Shown: positions 41,351 to 54,044 of the stretch, piece by piece
How the letters are laid out: each line of letters opens with the position of its first letter
Position numbering within the stretch: position 1 is the first letter of the stretch
NCBI RefSeq assembly: GCF_020921035.1
Contig: NC_063150.1
Location: 22,863,826-22,927,825 of the forward strand
DNA length: 64,000 nucleotides
From: Rhodamnia argentea
Taxonomy: Eukaryota; Streptophyta; Magnoliopsida; Myrtales; Myrtaceae
Direction: 5' to 3'
The notes under the pieces: generated by a model
What the model was told of the DNA's origin: nothing
Seen by the model: only the letters and a program-made list of their open reading frames with translations
The model's database searches: none
Translations under genes and position numbers: made by a program

Positions 41351-44300
41351 ATGGCCTTGGAGCTCATTCCCATTGGCACAATCTTGGCCGTGCTGACTAA
41401 CCAGGTCATCAAAACAGCTCAAGCTGCAAAAGACATTCTTGTCGAGAAAGATAGTTTCAAAGTCCTGTCGAAACACCTGTTTGACATAGAACCTGTTCTG
41501 AAGGAATTGCAGCTCCAAGAGTTAAACGATTCGCAAGCTGCTCGGCTAGCACTGGAATCCCTTGAAACCGATGTTAAGAAGGCTAATAGCTTGATCGAGA
41601 AGTATAAGAACCGATCCCGGTTTTACTTATTGGTCAGGTGTAGGTACATTGTGAAGGAGGTACAACAAGTGACGAGGGACATAGGAAGGTCCTTGGCTGC
41701 CCTATCTCTCGCAAACACCGAAGTCTTGTCTAACATTTCAGATCAGGTAAATAGGCTGCAGAATGAAATGCAGAGAGTGGAGCTTGAAACTTCGCATTCT
41801 CAGCTCCAAATAATCGACAAGTTAAACCAGGGCATTAAGGACCAAAAATGGGATCAAGGCTTTGCGAATGACATGCTTGAAGAAATAGCACGTGCCGTTG
41901 GTGTAAATGTTGAGCCATCTGCGATAAATGAGGAATTGGAAAGTTTCAGGAAGGAAAAGGAAGAAGCCGTACAACGAAAGGAAAAGGCTGAAGAATATTT
42001 CTTGCAACAGGTTATTGCGCTGCTCTCTCGGGCGGATGCCGCAATTAATTACGAAGAATTAAGAACCCGCTATCTCCAAAGATTCCAGGTCATTGTGGGT
42101 TATGATGAAAGGGAAAAACAAATCCCTCCACTGAATGCCTTTTTTTGTCCTATAAATTGGACAATAATGGTTGATCCTGTGAGCCTTTGCACTGGTACCA
42201 CCTGTGAAAGAGCGGCCATCAAGGCTTGGCTTGAGCTTGGCGAGAGAACTGATCCCGGAACAGGAAAGGTTCTTCAGGACACTTCTCTGAGGTCAAACCT
42301 TCTGCTGAGACAGTCGATAGAAGAATGGAGAGAGCTTAATTACTGTCTGAGAATCAGATGCTGCAAAAGTAACTTGTCATCTGGTTCTGATGAGTTGGTG
42401 AAAGAGGCTCTCTGCCAAGTTCAAGAACTTGTGAGAGAAGATTCTGTTAACAAGGATTGGATCTTCATAGGGGGACTGGCGGACATCATTATCTCTATTC
42501 TAGGGAACTCACACAGCAAAGATGTGAAGAGGAAGATACTTATTACCTTAAAGGAGGTCGTGAAAGGGCATGCAAAAAGTAAGGTAAGTGACGGCGACTT
42601 CTGTTAATGGGGATACTCGTACATAGTTTTTGAAAGGAAGTAATTGACGTCTGAAACAAAATCAGGTCGATTTTCCATGAATAATTGGCTTTTCCCTTGA
42701 TTGTTTTTATTGATGTTGAGGATTTACCACGTGCTAAATTGACGAGTAGAGTACCAGCATTCTCTTAATCAGGTGCCTAAGTTGGTCAGAACTCTAATCT
42801 CAATCTTGGATGCACCCAATTTTCCAGGAGCAACTGGTTGAGTCCAAAGGTTGGGATTACATCATTCCTTGTTTGGGGCGTGATCCAAGCATCTCAAAGC
42901 CAGCTGTCGCGTTGTTATTTGAGCTATTGCAAGATAGATCTGGTTGGAATGTGTCTGCATGCGAGAAACTGTCTCAGCAGTGCAGCGCTATTCTTTTCCT
43001 TGTAACACTTTTGAGAGGGCCGGAGACGGAATCGGCAGAGTATGCCAAGAAGATCTTGGATAAGTTGCTTGATGTGGATGAGGAGAACATATCTCGTGCT
43101 GCTAGGTCAGGCTGGTACAATCCGCTTGTCGATCGCATAGTTCAAGGTTGAAACTCTTTACACCATCTTCCAATGCTGTTGATGCTTGTGGCGAATGCAC
43201 TAAATTCCTAGTTTTTGAATGCCATTTTATTTCATGTGGCTAAATTGGTGGATGCTTCAGAATTGCTGACTGCTTTTGAGTCTTATAACTCCTTGCAACC
43301 TATTTATTATGGGAAATAAGAAATTCCACGGAGCTGATCACCCGAGTAAAATAAGCCTATGCCAGACTAGTGGATTAGAAACACCTGATAAAAGGAAAAA
43401 TCACACGCTATATCAAGGTCAAAATTGGGCTTTGGAGTGGATTAGTTAGACATAAAATAAAGTTAAGTACACGACTGTAATGCCATTTCCATGTATCTCA
43501 AAATGCAGGCCACTGTAAAGACATCAGACTACACATGAAGAGAAAACATTATACTCTTATGTAGCAAAGACTAGTTGGAGTGAATTGAGCACGTGTTAAT
43601 TTGCAGCGTCATCATGATAGGTCTTTCTGACATCTTTTATGCTCTTTTTCTATGACGAGTGATGGCACACGTTTTATAATTGGCTTTTCTTGTTTGTTGG
43701 TTACCCGGAATATTGCCAGGTCCACAGTCATCGAGAACGTCAATGGTGAGATCTCTGGTCAATATGGAATTGGTCGATGCTAATCTGGAGATCATTGGTA
43801 AGATGGGGATAATACCACCTTTGCTTGAGATGCTATCGGACAGATCTGAATCAAAGGAGCTGTCTCTCCGTGCGCTGGTCAAGCTATCAAGTTGCGTCGC
43901 CAACAAAGAACTTCTATCTGCTTCCGATGGGGTCTCTCTTGTTATAAAACTAATGTTCACATCCCACGAGCGTCCAGCTATAATAATCAAATGCTGTGAA
44001 CTCCTTGAGAAACTCACTTTTGATAAAGATGGGATCAAATTCCTTGTCGATGGAAGAGGCATTCAACTCGAGTTAGAACCGATCATAACTGGCATGTTGG
44101 CATTTCAACATAGTGCCAGCTCAACCCATGTGCGGAGACCAGCCTTGCGTGTGATTCTAGCTATTTGCAACTCCGAACCCGAACTGGTCAAGAAGGCAGT
44201 TTTGGCTGCAAATGGAATATCCATAGTCCTTCCACTCATCGATGACTCAGACTCAGAAATCCGTGAAGTTGCAATAAATCTTCTCTTCCTCTTTTCACAG

Positions 44301-45203
44301 CACGAGCTGCAAGGAGTTGTCGAGTACCTTCTCAGGCCGAGGAGATTGGAGGCCTTGGTGGGGTTTCTTGAGAATGAAGATAAGAGTGATGTGCAGATGG
44401 CAGCAGCTGGCTTACTGGCCAATCTTCCAAAATCAGAAGTATCGCTGACTACGAGGCTAATCGAGTTGGATGGAGTTGAAAAAATTGTGAAAGTATTGAG
44501 ATCAGGAACCATGGAAGCAAAAGAGAATGCCCTGAGCACTCTCTTCAGGTTCACAGACCCCACAGATGTGGAGTCACAGCGTATTGTGGTCGAGCAAGGA
44601 GTTTATCCTCTATTAGTAAACTTTCTCCGGGTCGGTTCTGTGACGGCCATGGCAAGAGCAGCAGCTCTCATTGGTAACCTGTCATCGAGCACTCCAAGGC
44701 TCGTTATGGCCACTAAACCTAGCTTTTGCTGGTGTTTCAGTGCACGTGTGCCCCTATGCCCGGCCCATGGCGGCAAATGTAGTGTTGCCTCCACATTCTG
44801 TCTCCTGGAGGCCAATGCTTTGCGTGATTTAGTTGAACTCTTGAGCATACAGGTTCATGCAACAGCATACGAAGCAATTCAGGCACTTTCCACGCTGGTG
44901 AGGGAAGGATCTCCCAACAGAGGCACAAGCGTTCTGCACGAAGCCAATGCAATCAAGCCCATCTTGGAGATCTTGACGTGGGGAACGGATTCACTCAAGG
45001 AAGAGGCCTTGGGATTCCTGGAGAAGATTTTCTGCTCAAAGGATATAGTGGAACACTATGGATCAACTGCTAAATTGCTTCTCATTCGCATGACTGGCCA
45101 GAACATTCATGATGAAAGTCATATTGGAAGGAGGGCCGCCCGGGTTTTGTCGCTGTTGGAACGATACTCAAAATCGTCAATATCTATTCTTCCAGGAATA
45201 TAA
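41351..45203 (+). CDS. PUB43/44-like: U-box/ARM-repeat E3 ubiquitin ligase, PUB43/PUB44 type, three exons
   Basis: Exons are 41351-42583, 42828-43146 and 43720-45203, with junctions AAG|gtaagt to tttccag|GAG and CAAG|gttgaa to ttgccag|GTCC. The product is 1011 aa. An N-terminal helical UND-like region (1-250) starts MALELIPIGTILAVLTNQV. The U-box (260-330) has FFCPINWTIMVDPVSL and ends RQSIEEWRELN, and it recruits the E2 enzyme. ARM repeats fill about 380-1011, including GWDYIIPCLGRD and an unusual Cys-rich insertion (CWCFSARVPLCPAHGGKC) found in this subfamily. It should ubiquitinate immune or senescence targets at the plasma membrane; Arabidopsis PUB44 (SAUL1) is about 800 aa, so this is the longer 1000-aa type seen in woody plants. 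Met 41351 was chosen over an earlier in-frame ATG (41324) because the family begins MA-E-L-(I/V)-P-I-G. Confidence 0.92.
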
Positions 45204-46534
45204 ATGGATAGTCATCATCTTAGGATCTGGAAAAACTCTGCTGCAATTTATGGTGAGTCAACTATGCATGTATTTGCCCAGATTTTCCATGTCCCAAGTA
45301 CTTAAGGTGCACAGATGGCCCCTTTAACTTGTCTATTATTATGTGAATGACGAAATTTCGTAGTTAAGTGAGGATTAAGTATATCAGATTATTATCAGTG
45401 TGACATGTTGCAGAGTACTTTACTATGCTCAAGACAGGATTACTGCAACTTAGACTTAGCAAACATTGTGACCTCTGAAGTGTTTTGCCAATATAAAGGG
45501 AAGCTTGCCGACTTAGGAATTGTACAATGACACTGAAGTTCAAAATATCTTTGCATCATAGCGCGGAACCTCTCTCTTTTCCAATATCACTGTTTAATTG
45601 ATAAATGTTCTCTAGGTAATGTTCTCAACCATGCTTTCAATTGTGACGTCTAGATTTGCTTATTCATTTGGACAAAGACAAACAGGGCTAAACTTCCAGC
45701 AGACATTGGCGAGCATCCTCCGATGATTCCTGCAAACGAGATAGCTGCATGCATCAAAACACCCCATTTTGGAAGAGAATGCTATCGGTGCAAAATCCTA
45801 CTCGAATCAAGCGGTCGTCATCGATTTTGAGAGTTCTCTGCTCGGTGGACCGACCAACACACCCGATATTGTCACTAGTAATGCAAGTGGATAAGTAGCT
45901 CCATCGAATTTTTGGAACTTTCCTGTCATTTCATCCGAGGTTTCTGTGTACTTGTCCCTCGGTGTCTCCGTGGTGGGATGCCGTTAAAACGCCGTCCCTA
46001 ATAGGACCGTTGTGCGCGAGCGTCCCGCGAAATGTGTCCCTAGTACAACTGCTTGTTGCAGTGATTGCTGAGGGCATTGCACTTTCAGTTCTGCATCAGT
46101 TACAAGTCCAAGTTCTTGGACTGCAATTTGTTCATGAACAGTAGAGTACTATGATGCATTAGTGTTTTACTCGAAAAATAAAAACTTACTTTCATGGAAG
46201 GTTGTAAGTTCCTCCTTATTTTGCAAGATGTAAACAACCATACTAAGAGACATGTTTCTTGTCTGTTCATTGATTATGAAAGTAAGACAGGAAATTTTTT
46301 GATAAACATCATTTTTTGGTCGAAGAAAAACATTTACAACGAGAGGTTTAAAAAAAAGAAAAACAAAGTTGTAGAAATAGAGAAGCCAAAACAAAATAAT
46401 GTAACCCTTCGACAGGCAGTTCAAGGTTGGACTCGGTCAGTCCCTGAAATTGTTTGGCCTTTTGGGCCTCTCATAATGAGTTATGGGGCCACGGGGCCAC
46501 AGTCCCTGCTTGCTCCGCCTGGCTTCATTTTCGT
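45204..46534. other. 3' flank of the U-box gene
   Basis: The first several hundred bases are presumably 3' UTR. No other gene is recognised. AT content rises after about 46150. Short frames have no domains. Confidence 0.45.
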
Positions 46535-47080
46535 GGGAATATTGTCCAAAAAAACCTAAATTTGAAACATCTTTGCCAATTCAACTTAAAACCTTTTCAT
46601 ATTTTGGTAGTTGAATTGTTTTTTTTATTGAAATTGATAGGAAATCACTACATGAACGCTGATAGTCCTACGTGGTGCGATTGATGCTGACATGGACAAT
46701 TATTAATATTTTAATTTTTTTTTCTTCCCTTCTTCCTTTAGCCGGTAGTTGGGCCTATGTGATCGGTCGGAGGCAAAGGCCGGCGAGGTCAGCCTCGCCG
46801 GTGGCTGGACGGGACTCGACCCAAAGAAAGGAAAAATGAAAAGAATAAATGATTAAAATTCGATAATATATAAAATACTATTGAAATTTCCACGTTAGAG
46901 TGGGTCGTGACATGTAGGATGTCCGGTGTCCATGATAGCCATTTCTAGTGAAAATCGGCTAAATAGACTCAATTGGCAAAATATGTAAACGTTTATGACT
47001 CAATTGGCACAATTGAAAGGTTTAGGATTGAATTAGCAAAATGTAGAATAAATTCAATACTTTTTGGATAATTTTTCCCC
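46535..47080. mobile_element. Fold-back element with GC-rich core (546 bp)
   Basis: Left end GGGAATATTGTCCAAAAAAA; right end on the minus strand GGGGAAAAATTATCCAAAAA. Arms share CAATTGGCAAA/GACTCAATT motifs with other elements in the window. The core at 46738-46812 is GC-rich and self-complementary (GCCGGCGAGG with CCTCGCCGG). A target duplication was not clear. Confidence 0.65.
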
Positions 47081-47314
47081 GCTTCCATAGATGGTTGTTT
47101 TTCACGGATACGGGTATAAAGAGTCTATTACTTGGAAACTTATGAAATACCCTGCAATTTTCACGGATCAATTCATGATTGCCTTGGCTCGAATAAAAAT
47201 TGCCTTGATTGAGAGTAATTTAGATGGTGAGATTTCAATTCATGGCCTCCGCCTATTCTTGAGCGGGAGAATCCCCTAATGCCTTAAAGGAAAATGCCGA
47301 CCTCGAGGGGCTAT

Positions 47315-47974
47315 AATATTAACAGCAAAAGTACAACAAAAGTGTCAGTATTTGTGTACGGCGTTCACTTTAGTGCTAATATTTTTTTTTTTAAGATCAC
47401 TTGAGCGCCAATTTTTTTGAAAAACGGTTATTTCGGTGCCAACTCCGATGAGTTATGCCAGAAATCTTATGTCGCGTCCACGTGGCTCGCTGGAGCTTCC
47501 AAGTCAGCAATAAAAAAAAAGCCAAAAGTTAAAAATATTAAAAAATAAAATAAAATAAAAAAGAGAACTCTGTTGCAGCGGTGAGGGCTCACAGCCCTCG
47601 TCACACGTTTCCTTCTCTTTTTATTTTATTTTATTTTTTAGGCTATTTTTTTTTGTTTAATTACGTGGATGCCACATGGGGTCCACGATGAATGCCACGT
47701 GGGGTCGATGTGGACGCCACGTGGGGTCGATGTGGATGCCACATGGATTGATTTTTATAAAAAAATTGACACGTAATATTAAACAATAAAATAAAAAAGT
47801 CACGTGTGCTATTTAGCCAGAATTGACACTTAAATAATCATTTTTGGTCTGAATTGGTACTTCAGTGATCGTTTTTTCTTCGATTTGACAATTAAGCGAT
47901 AAAAAAATATTAATACTAAAATGAGCAATGTATATAAATATTGGCACTCTGCTGTACTTTGGCCCAATATTAAC
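47315..47974. mobile_element. Fold-back element with perfect 9-bp target duplication AATATTAAC
   Basis: The element proper is 47324-47965 (642 bp). AATATTAAC flanks it at 47315-47323 and 47966-47974. The left arm AGCAAAAGTACAACAAAAGT pairs with the right arm (minus strand) GGGCCAAAGTACAGCAGAGT, and similarity extends about 90 bp inward through CAGTATTTGTG. The core has GTGAGGGCTCACAGCCCTCG and tandem CCACGTGGGGTCGATGTGGA units (about 47680-47745). Non-coding; a MULE-type mechanism is inferred. Confidence 0.82.
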
Positions 47975-49574
47975 TGTTCTGAAACTTTTGAGCTGTTCTC
48001 CCTCCCTCGCACTTAAAGCATCCAGTACAAGTTGAAATCAATTCTCCGTTCAGCTCATTCTTTTCAATATCGTCCAGCTGTGATATCTCACAGCACATGG
48101 AATTGCTTTTTTCCCAGCTAATATGTATCTCAAAGCGGAGTTTCATAATTGTGATGGGATGTGTTCTGGACCTCCCGGTTGTGCCCAAGAAAAGACTACC
48201 TAAACGGGAAAAATATATAAAAAAAAAAGTCTTCAATTTATTGTAATTATGTCAATTGAGGCGCGTGGCTACAGCCGAAGTTTTCTCGTGCATATTTGAG
48301 CGAGGGTAGCCTTGCCAGCCGTGGGCGAAGGAGGCCTTGGTCTCGATTCATGAGGTGCGGCCGCAGGAGAGGCTGCCTAGCCCAGATCTAGGCAAGGCCG
48401 GTGTAAACTGCGAGGGCCTTGCCCACGTCCGAACAAGGCCGGGCAAGGGCCGTGGCACTCACGGGAGGCTGGCGAGGACTTTGAGGCCCTCGGCCGGTGG
48501 CTGGCGAGCTTTGGTGACCCTCGCCGACCGCATTCTCGCCGGCCACGGTGGGTTACAATTTAGCGTCCGCCGGTTAAGATGACTGAATTGACAAAAATAT
48601 AAAAATTTTAGGACTCAATTAGAAAAAAACAAAGATATTTATGACTGAACCGACACAATTGTAATAAATTTAGGACTTTTTTTTGGTACTTTTCTCTTAT
48701 CTAAATAGATCATGATACTGTACGTACAACTAATTGAAACACCGAAATTGTGCGAGAACTCACGTCTTTCACACGATCCACAAAACATATCGTATCGACT
48801 CGTCCTATAGGCGTGTGATGGACACTGATCGGTCATGGTGCATAAGTTCCACACGAAAAATCGCAAACTTTTTAGTAGGACCTGGTGCTATTAGTTGCAA
48901 AGATTTTATCAAACGTAATCAACTTAGTTTAAAGAACAAATGAATCTCGACGACACTTACCGTGAGCAACACCCGTAGCTCTATTGCTCTCGAGATGGAT
49001 TGATTTGACATGACAAAATGAGTTTGGATGAAGATAGTTCGGGCCTGCTGCCGCAATTTATGTCAATTTTTCTCCCAATTAGCAGGGTCGACTAAATTAT
49101 CATTTTTTTTCACTAATTCCCTAATTATTCTTTCTTGTAATTGACGTGCATATGAGTTGACCAGTTGACTGTTGGCTGTTGCCCTAATTGTGCAAGTGAC
49201 ATGGGAGGGGGACACCCTTTTGAATAGGTTCAAGCATTCAATGCCCGCAAGAAACTACAAGGAATCTGTACTGTAATTCCAAGAAGTTTCGCCCTAATTT
49301 GGTTGTTGGGTGCACTCAAAGCAAATAAAAGAAAAGATTGTCCTTAACCAGTTGTTGGGATCTCTCCTTCCTTCTCCTGTACATCTTTCTTTATTTCCCT
49401 TCGTGGAGGATTTGTTTCTACGTGAATTAATACGACAGTAGCAAGTCCTGATGATGGCTGTTTGCTTCAAGGTTTTGCATTTTGAAGGTAGAGAAGGGTC
49501 GTTCGGAAAAAATGTTTGGACTCTGACCCGAACGCTTTAAGCGCCGACGGTCTTGAATGTTGAACACCGATGAC
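47975..49574. other. Spacer with a decayed GC-island element
   Basis: No gene is recognised. A GC-rich island at about 48290-48560 with repeated GGCAAGGCCG/GGCGAGG motifs sits between arms holding TGTCAATTGAGG and GGACTCAATTAGAAAAAAAC, so it is probably another, partly eroded fold-back element. The remainder is AT-rich. Confidence 0.45.
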
Positions 49575-49583
49575 TAGTTAGAG

Positions 49584-49947
49584 GGGAAATTACCGACTGA
49601 ATCTTAAAACTATTATGCGGATGCTAATACGGTCTTAAACTTCCTAATTATGCCAATATAATCATAAACCTTAAATTGAACTTCTAATGTAGTCCTTTCC
49701 AGAAATCGGTGACGTGTCGATCTACATAGGACGCTGTTTTGAGTAAAGTTATCCACGTCGGCGTGTGCCATATAGGATTGCTGGTGATGATTGAATGCCA
49801 GTTAGTAATTTTTGACGACAGTTGGCCAAAAGAATTATGTTGAAATTTCATGCAAAAGTTTATGATAATATTGATAAAATTAAAAAATTTAGAACTAAAC
49901 TGACATTTCTTATAATAAGGTTTATGACTGATTAGTTAATTATCCCC
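49584..49947. mobile_element. Fold-back MITE (364 bp)
   Basis: Left end GGGAAATTACCGACTGAATC; right end on the minus strand GGGGATAATTAACTAATCAG. Possible 9-bp target duplication with two mismatches: TAGTTAGAG (49575-49583) and TAGCTAAAG (49948-49956). Same family as 6708 and 27783, but the core here is not GC-rich. Confidence 0.6.
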
Positions 49948-50217
49948 TAGCTAAAGCTATTCGATGCACGAATAAAATTTGGAAAGCTTGGTTATAGACT
50001 CGAGAAAGCACTCTATTTTCCTTTGCTCCGGGAACAATTCCTATTATTGTTAGGTCATAAGCGATGGACGTCAACAAATTGTAAACAAAGCTAAAATTAA
50101 AAGTGGGTGATGTCTATATTTGTAACCCACCCATAGAGGTAGTTAACAGGCGGGGCCGGGGCAGGCCTTTCATATCTAGCTAAGATTACAATCTTGCCTC
50201 GCCTACGAAGAGTTTAA

Positions 50218-50918
50218 GGATATATTTGTTGGACGTCCTAAAATTTACCATAAAAGTACAATTGAGTCTTAAAACTTGTAAAAAAGTACAGTTAAGTCCT
50301 AAAATTTGTCAAATTGTGCAATCGAGTTCTTCTATTAACTCCGTTAAACTTAGTTAACGAGAATTGTTGACGTGATTTTTTTAAATATTTTCTCTGGTTT
50401 TCCTTGGAGGTGGAAAATTCGTCCACCTCATACGAGGCGATAACGTGGCTAAAATGACATTTTTTTTGGTTCAAATTTGACTTTTAATATATTTTTATTT
50501 AATAAAAATAAGTGAAAAAAAAGAAGAAGTAGCGACTCGATGGCGGGGGGCCCTCACTTTCAGTAGGTGGGGGTCGCTGGTCCCCAGTGAGGGCTTCCCC
50601 TCACCGCCTGATTCTAGCTGTTGTTGTTTTTTTTTTTTTAAGCTTAGTTTTTAATAAAATTTAAATGAAAAAAATATACTAAAAATCATATTTGAACAGA
50701 AACAACGTCATTTTAACCATGTCATCGTCATGTAGAGAGAGAAAATATATAAAAAGTCACGTTAGCATTTCTAGTTAGCCAAATTTAGTGGAGTTAGAGA
50801 AATGACTCGATTGCAACCATTTAATAAGTTTTAGGACTTGATTGCATTTTCCGAATGGCTTTTTAAGATTCAATTACACTTTCGTTACAAGTTTTAATAC
50901 TTCCAACGTACCTATCCC
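50218..50918. mobile_element. Fold-back element with GC-rich core (about 700 bp)
   Basis: Left end GGATATATTTGTTGGACGTC; right end on the minus strand GGGATAGGTACGTTGGAAGT. Arms share AAAGTACAATTGAGTCTTAAAA-like sequence. The core at 50535-50610 is GC-rich (GTGAGGG with CCCTCAC). The flanks AGAGTTTAA and AAAAGTTAA are only roughly alike, so the target duplication is uncertain. Confidence 0.62.
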
Positions 50919-51061
50919 AAAAGTTAAAATAGCAGTAGTACCACTTCATAGACGCTTGAGTGTGAAGAAAAGAAAAAGGGGTTCCTTCAACTAAGCTGAT
51001 AGCATCATTCTAAGACGCAATCCACGATCAAATTGAGCATGATTATTTACAAAGTTAGATC

Positions 51062-51067
<6 letters not shown>

Positions 51068-51115
<48 letters not shown>

Positions 51116-51216
51116 ATCACTGGATCAGAGTATCGGATACGAGGAACAAAAAAGAAAAGAAAAAGGTTGTGAGATGGCGTGGGAGCTCCGTTTCTTGTCT
51201 ACCCAACAAATGATAC

Positions 51217-51269
<53 letters not shown>

Positions 51270-51375
51270 ATCACTGGATCAGAGTACCGGATACGAGGAA
51301 CAAAAAAGAAAAGAAAAAGGTTGTGAGATGGCGTGGGAGCTCCGTTTCTTGTCTACCCAACAAATGATACGCAGA
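51068..51375. repeat. Tandem duplication of a GA microsatellite plus 109-bp unit
   Basis: Two 154-bp units each consist of a long GA run (51068-51111 and 51219-51265) followed by the same 109 bp starting GTTCATCACTGGATCAGAGT (from 51112 and 51266). The 109-bp parts differ at one base seen by eye (TATCGG versus TACCGG). The near identity indicates a recent duplication. Confidence 0.88.
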
Positions 51376-51602
51376 CATTGATGTCCATACACAAAAATCT
51401 TCAGATAGCAAGTGGGGAAATCGGGTCGTGTAGGTGAGAAAATGGGAGGGTTTTGTTGAATGGATTCTTGAAAATGCGTCGCTGAGATGGACACACAGAT
51501 CGCAGTCGCATCAGGGATTTTGAATTCACTTTCTGGTGGAGTCAATAGGAAGAGATGAACTTCTCTTGTGAGGTCAAAGACCAGATGTGCCTGTTGGCCC
51601 AT
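51279..51602 (-). other. Open frame of unknown status (107 codons)
   Basis: A minus-strand frame starting MGQQAHLVFDLTREVHLFLL is open for 107 codons, with protein-like composition in its first 75 residues. Its tail runs into the duplicated GA-repeat unit, so the C-terminus is probably not original. I recognise no domain. It could be the first exon of a lost or divergent gene, or chance. Confidence 0.25.
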
Positions 51603-54002
51603 CGCACCTGTCTCTCACCAGCGAGATTGAAGTGAGAGGCAAATACGAAAACAAATACTTTTATCATATGAAACTGCAAGAAGCGAGGTTCAAACGGGAA
51701 ACTCAACTAGCCCCCTATCGGACACGTGTCGTCATCGATGCGGGTGTAATCGAATTAAGTTGAAACGGGTCACGCTCTGTTCTCGATTCGACAGTCAAAT
51801 ATGGAGTAAAACACGAACTCCAGATCGATTTTGGAAAATACATATCGCAGAGTAATAAGTAAAAGGAGTAGATAGTATAATGATACAGATACTTGGTTAG
51901 AACTCGAACTCAACCCGCTATACACTCCTTAACAAAATTCGCATAACATGCAGCTAATTATAACTAACTTTCGAATAAGTAGGCCATCTTCAAAATACAA
52001 TATAATGTTCGGCCACATCTCTTGATGGACCGATCTTTTAATTCGGTAGTACTATACACACGACAATGTTGTATATGCTGGAAAACAGGAGTTTCCTGAA
52101 ATCATTTCATCTAAAAAAACATAACCTATAGAGTAAGAACACTTGTTTTCATGGTAGTACACTAGGTTTCCATTATACCAGTATTGACACTAAGCAACAT
52201 CAATATTTTGTTATAATCGACAAGTGATAGGCATAATCGATAACTGAAGTTGTCGATGAACCGAACGGTCGACAACTTGAAGAAAATTGACAACTCTCTG
52301 ATAAATTTATCGACAGCAAACATCTGTGATCGCATATGTAATTTGTTGTGGATAAGTGTTGCTAGATAATAGGAGATTGTGTTACCTCTTACAACCGCCG
52401 ATAGAATTAGGAAGTTATGTAATCGGCGTATATAATCAGCGGTAAGGGATTATAAATACCTTAAACATACTCTTTGTAAATCCCTTCAATCAATCAAAGA
52501 AATAAACGTTCTCACAAACCACCATTCAAAACTTTCGACTATTCATATCCATCCATCCATCCATCCATCCATCCATCCATATTCTTGTGGTGTATTTTAT
52601 CATTTTCGGTGAAACAACCAGACACTTGTCCTTTTTTCCAAAAACAAAAAAAATGGACACTTAGGATTTGATTGGTGACGTTTATGTTCCAAAAAAGTGA
52701 TTCTGATTATAATTATTTTTTTTTATTATGTTCCCTGGATAAGTTTTAGAGAATTAAATGCATTTCGTCACTTCATAAAATTTCTATTCCTGGAATAGAA
52801 ACGCATTTAGTAATCGCACAAAATTTATGTTTTGAAAAATAATTTTTCTTTCCAATTTGTCATTTAAATTAAATGATTACATAATCATATTTGATGACTT
52901 TCCTCAAATCCCACCGGTGCGATCCTCTTGCACCATGACATCTTTTTGGCCAAAATAGGGATGTTGTAGATTTATTCCTTAGAAGGATAATACGCTAAAA
53001 TTGTTATTTGCCCATGCTTCTCTTGAGGCTATGCATATGTCAAGGATGAAAAAGGTGACTCTGATTATCTTTTAATGCTCGGAATAAATAAAATCTATCG
53101 CTACCACATAAATGGTTCGGTTTTACCCTTGCATACCATGCAAATAGTTACCGATGCAGCATTGTACTCTGCCAACAAATTGCAAGGCTTAGAAAAATCG
53201 AAAGACAAAATTACCAAAAATAGGATTGGCCACCATTTTTTATTTTTTGAGATTCTTTTTTATAATTTTCAAGATTTTTTGGAACGATTTGCCCATGAGG
53301 GACAAAATACAATTTGGGAGAAATCGAAAGGCAAAATTATCAAAAATAGGATTGGCCAGTTGTAATGACTCATCTCCTAATTTTTTAGATTTTTTTGGAA
53401 TTTTTGGAATTTTTATAATTTTTATAATTTTTTTTTATATTTTTCAAATTTTTTTATTGATTTCAAAAATTTTTATTGAAAAAAATTATCTGGACCGGAT
53501 TGGGTTGACCTGGCTCAAGCCTCACGGGCACCAGAGAAAAGTGAAAGAAGACTATCGTTGCTTTTTTTATTCTCAAAAGTGTCCTTTTTTTGGAGAAATA
53601 TTTTTTTTTTGTTTCTTATTAAAGTGTTTCCGGAAGCGGAATCAAAATTAGAGTTATTTGCGTTACCAAACATATTTCTGATTCTTTTTTGTTTTGAAAA
53701 ACGGAAACAGAGGAACAGAAACATTACCAAGCATGCCCTTATTCCACTTCAACTATGTGTTATGTTTTTATTTATTTCATTAAATGAAAAACGAACGTCC
53801 CATTGAACATTTCTTCTTTCGTTAATGGGTCCCATAAACTGGACCGGTGGGTCCCGCTTGCGATTAATCTGAAAAGCGAGGGAAATAAAATTGGACACCC
53901 AGACAATAAATTTGACCAAACATCACGCTTTCATTTAAGTCTCCAACCTGTCTTCCTGACCCAAAAAAATAAAATAAAAAAATTAAGTCTCCAACCTGTC
54001 CT

Positions 54003-54044
<42 letters not shown>

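Noticed and set aside
46454..46684. Short frames around 46.2-46.7 kb
   Set aside because: Overlap the left arm of a fold-back element and AT-rich spacer; no family recognised.
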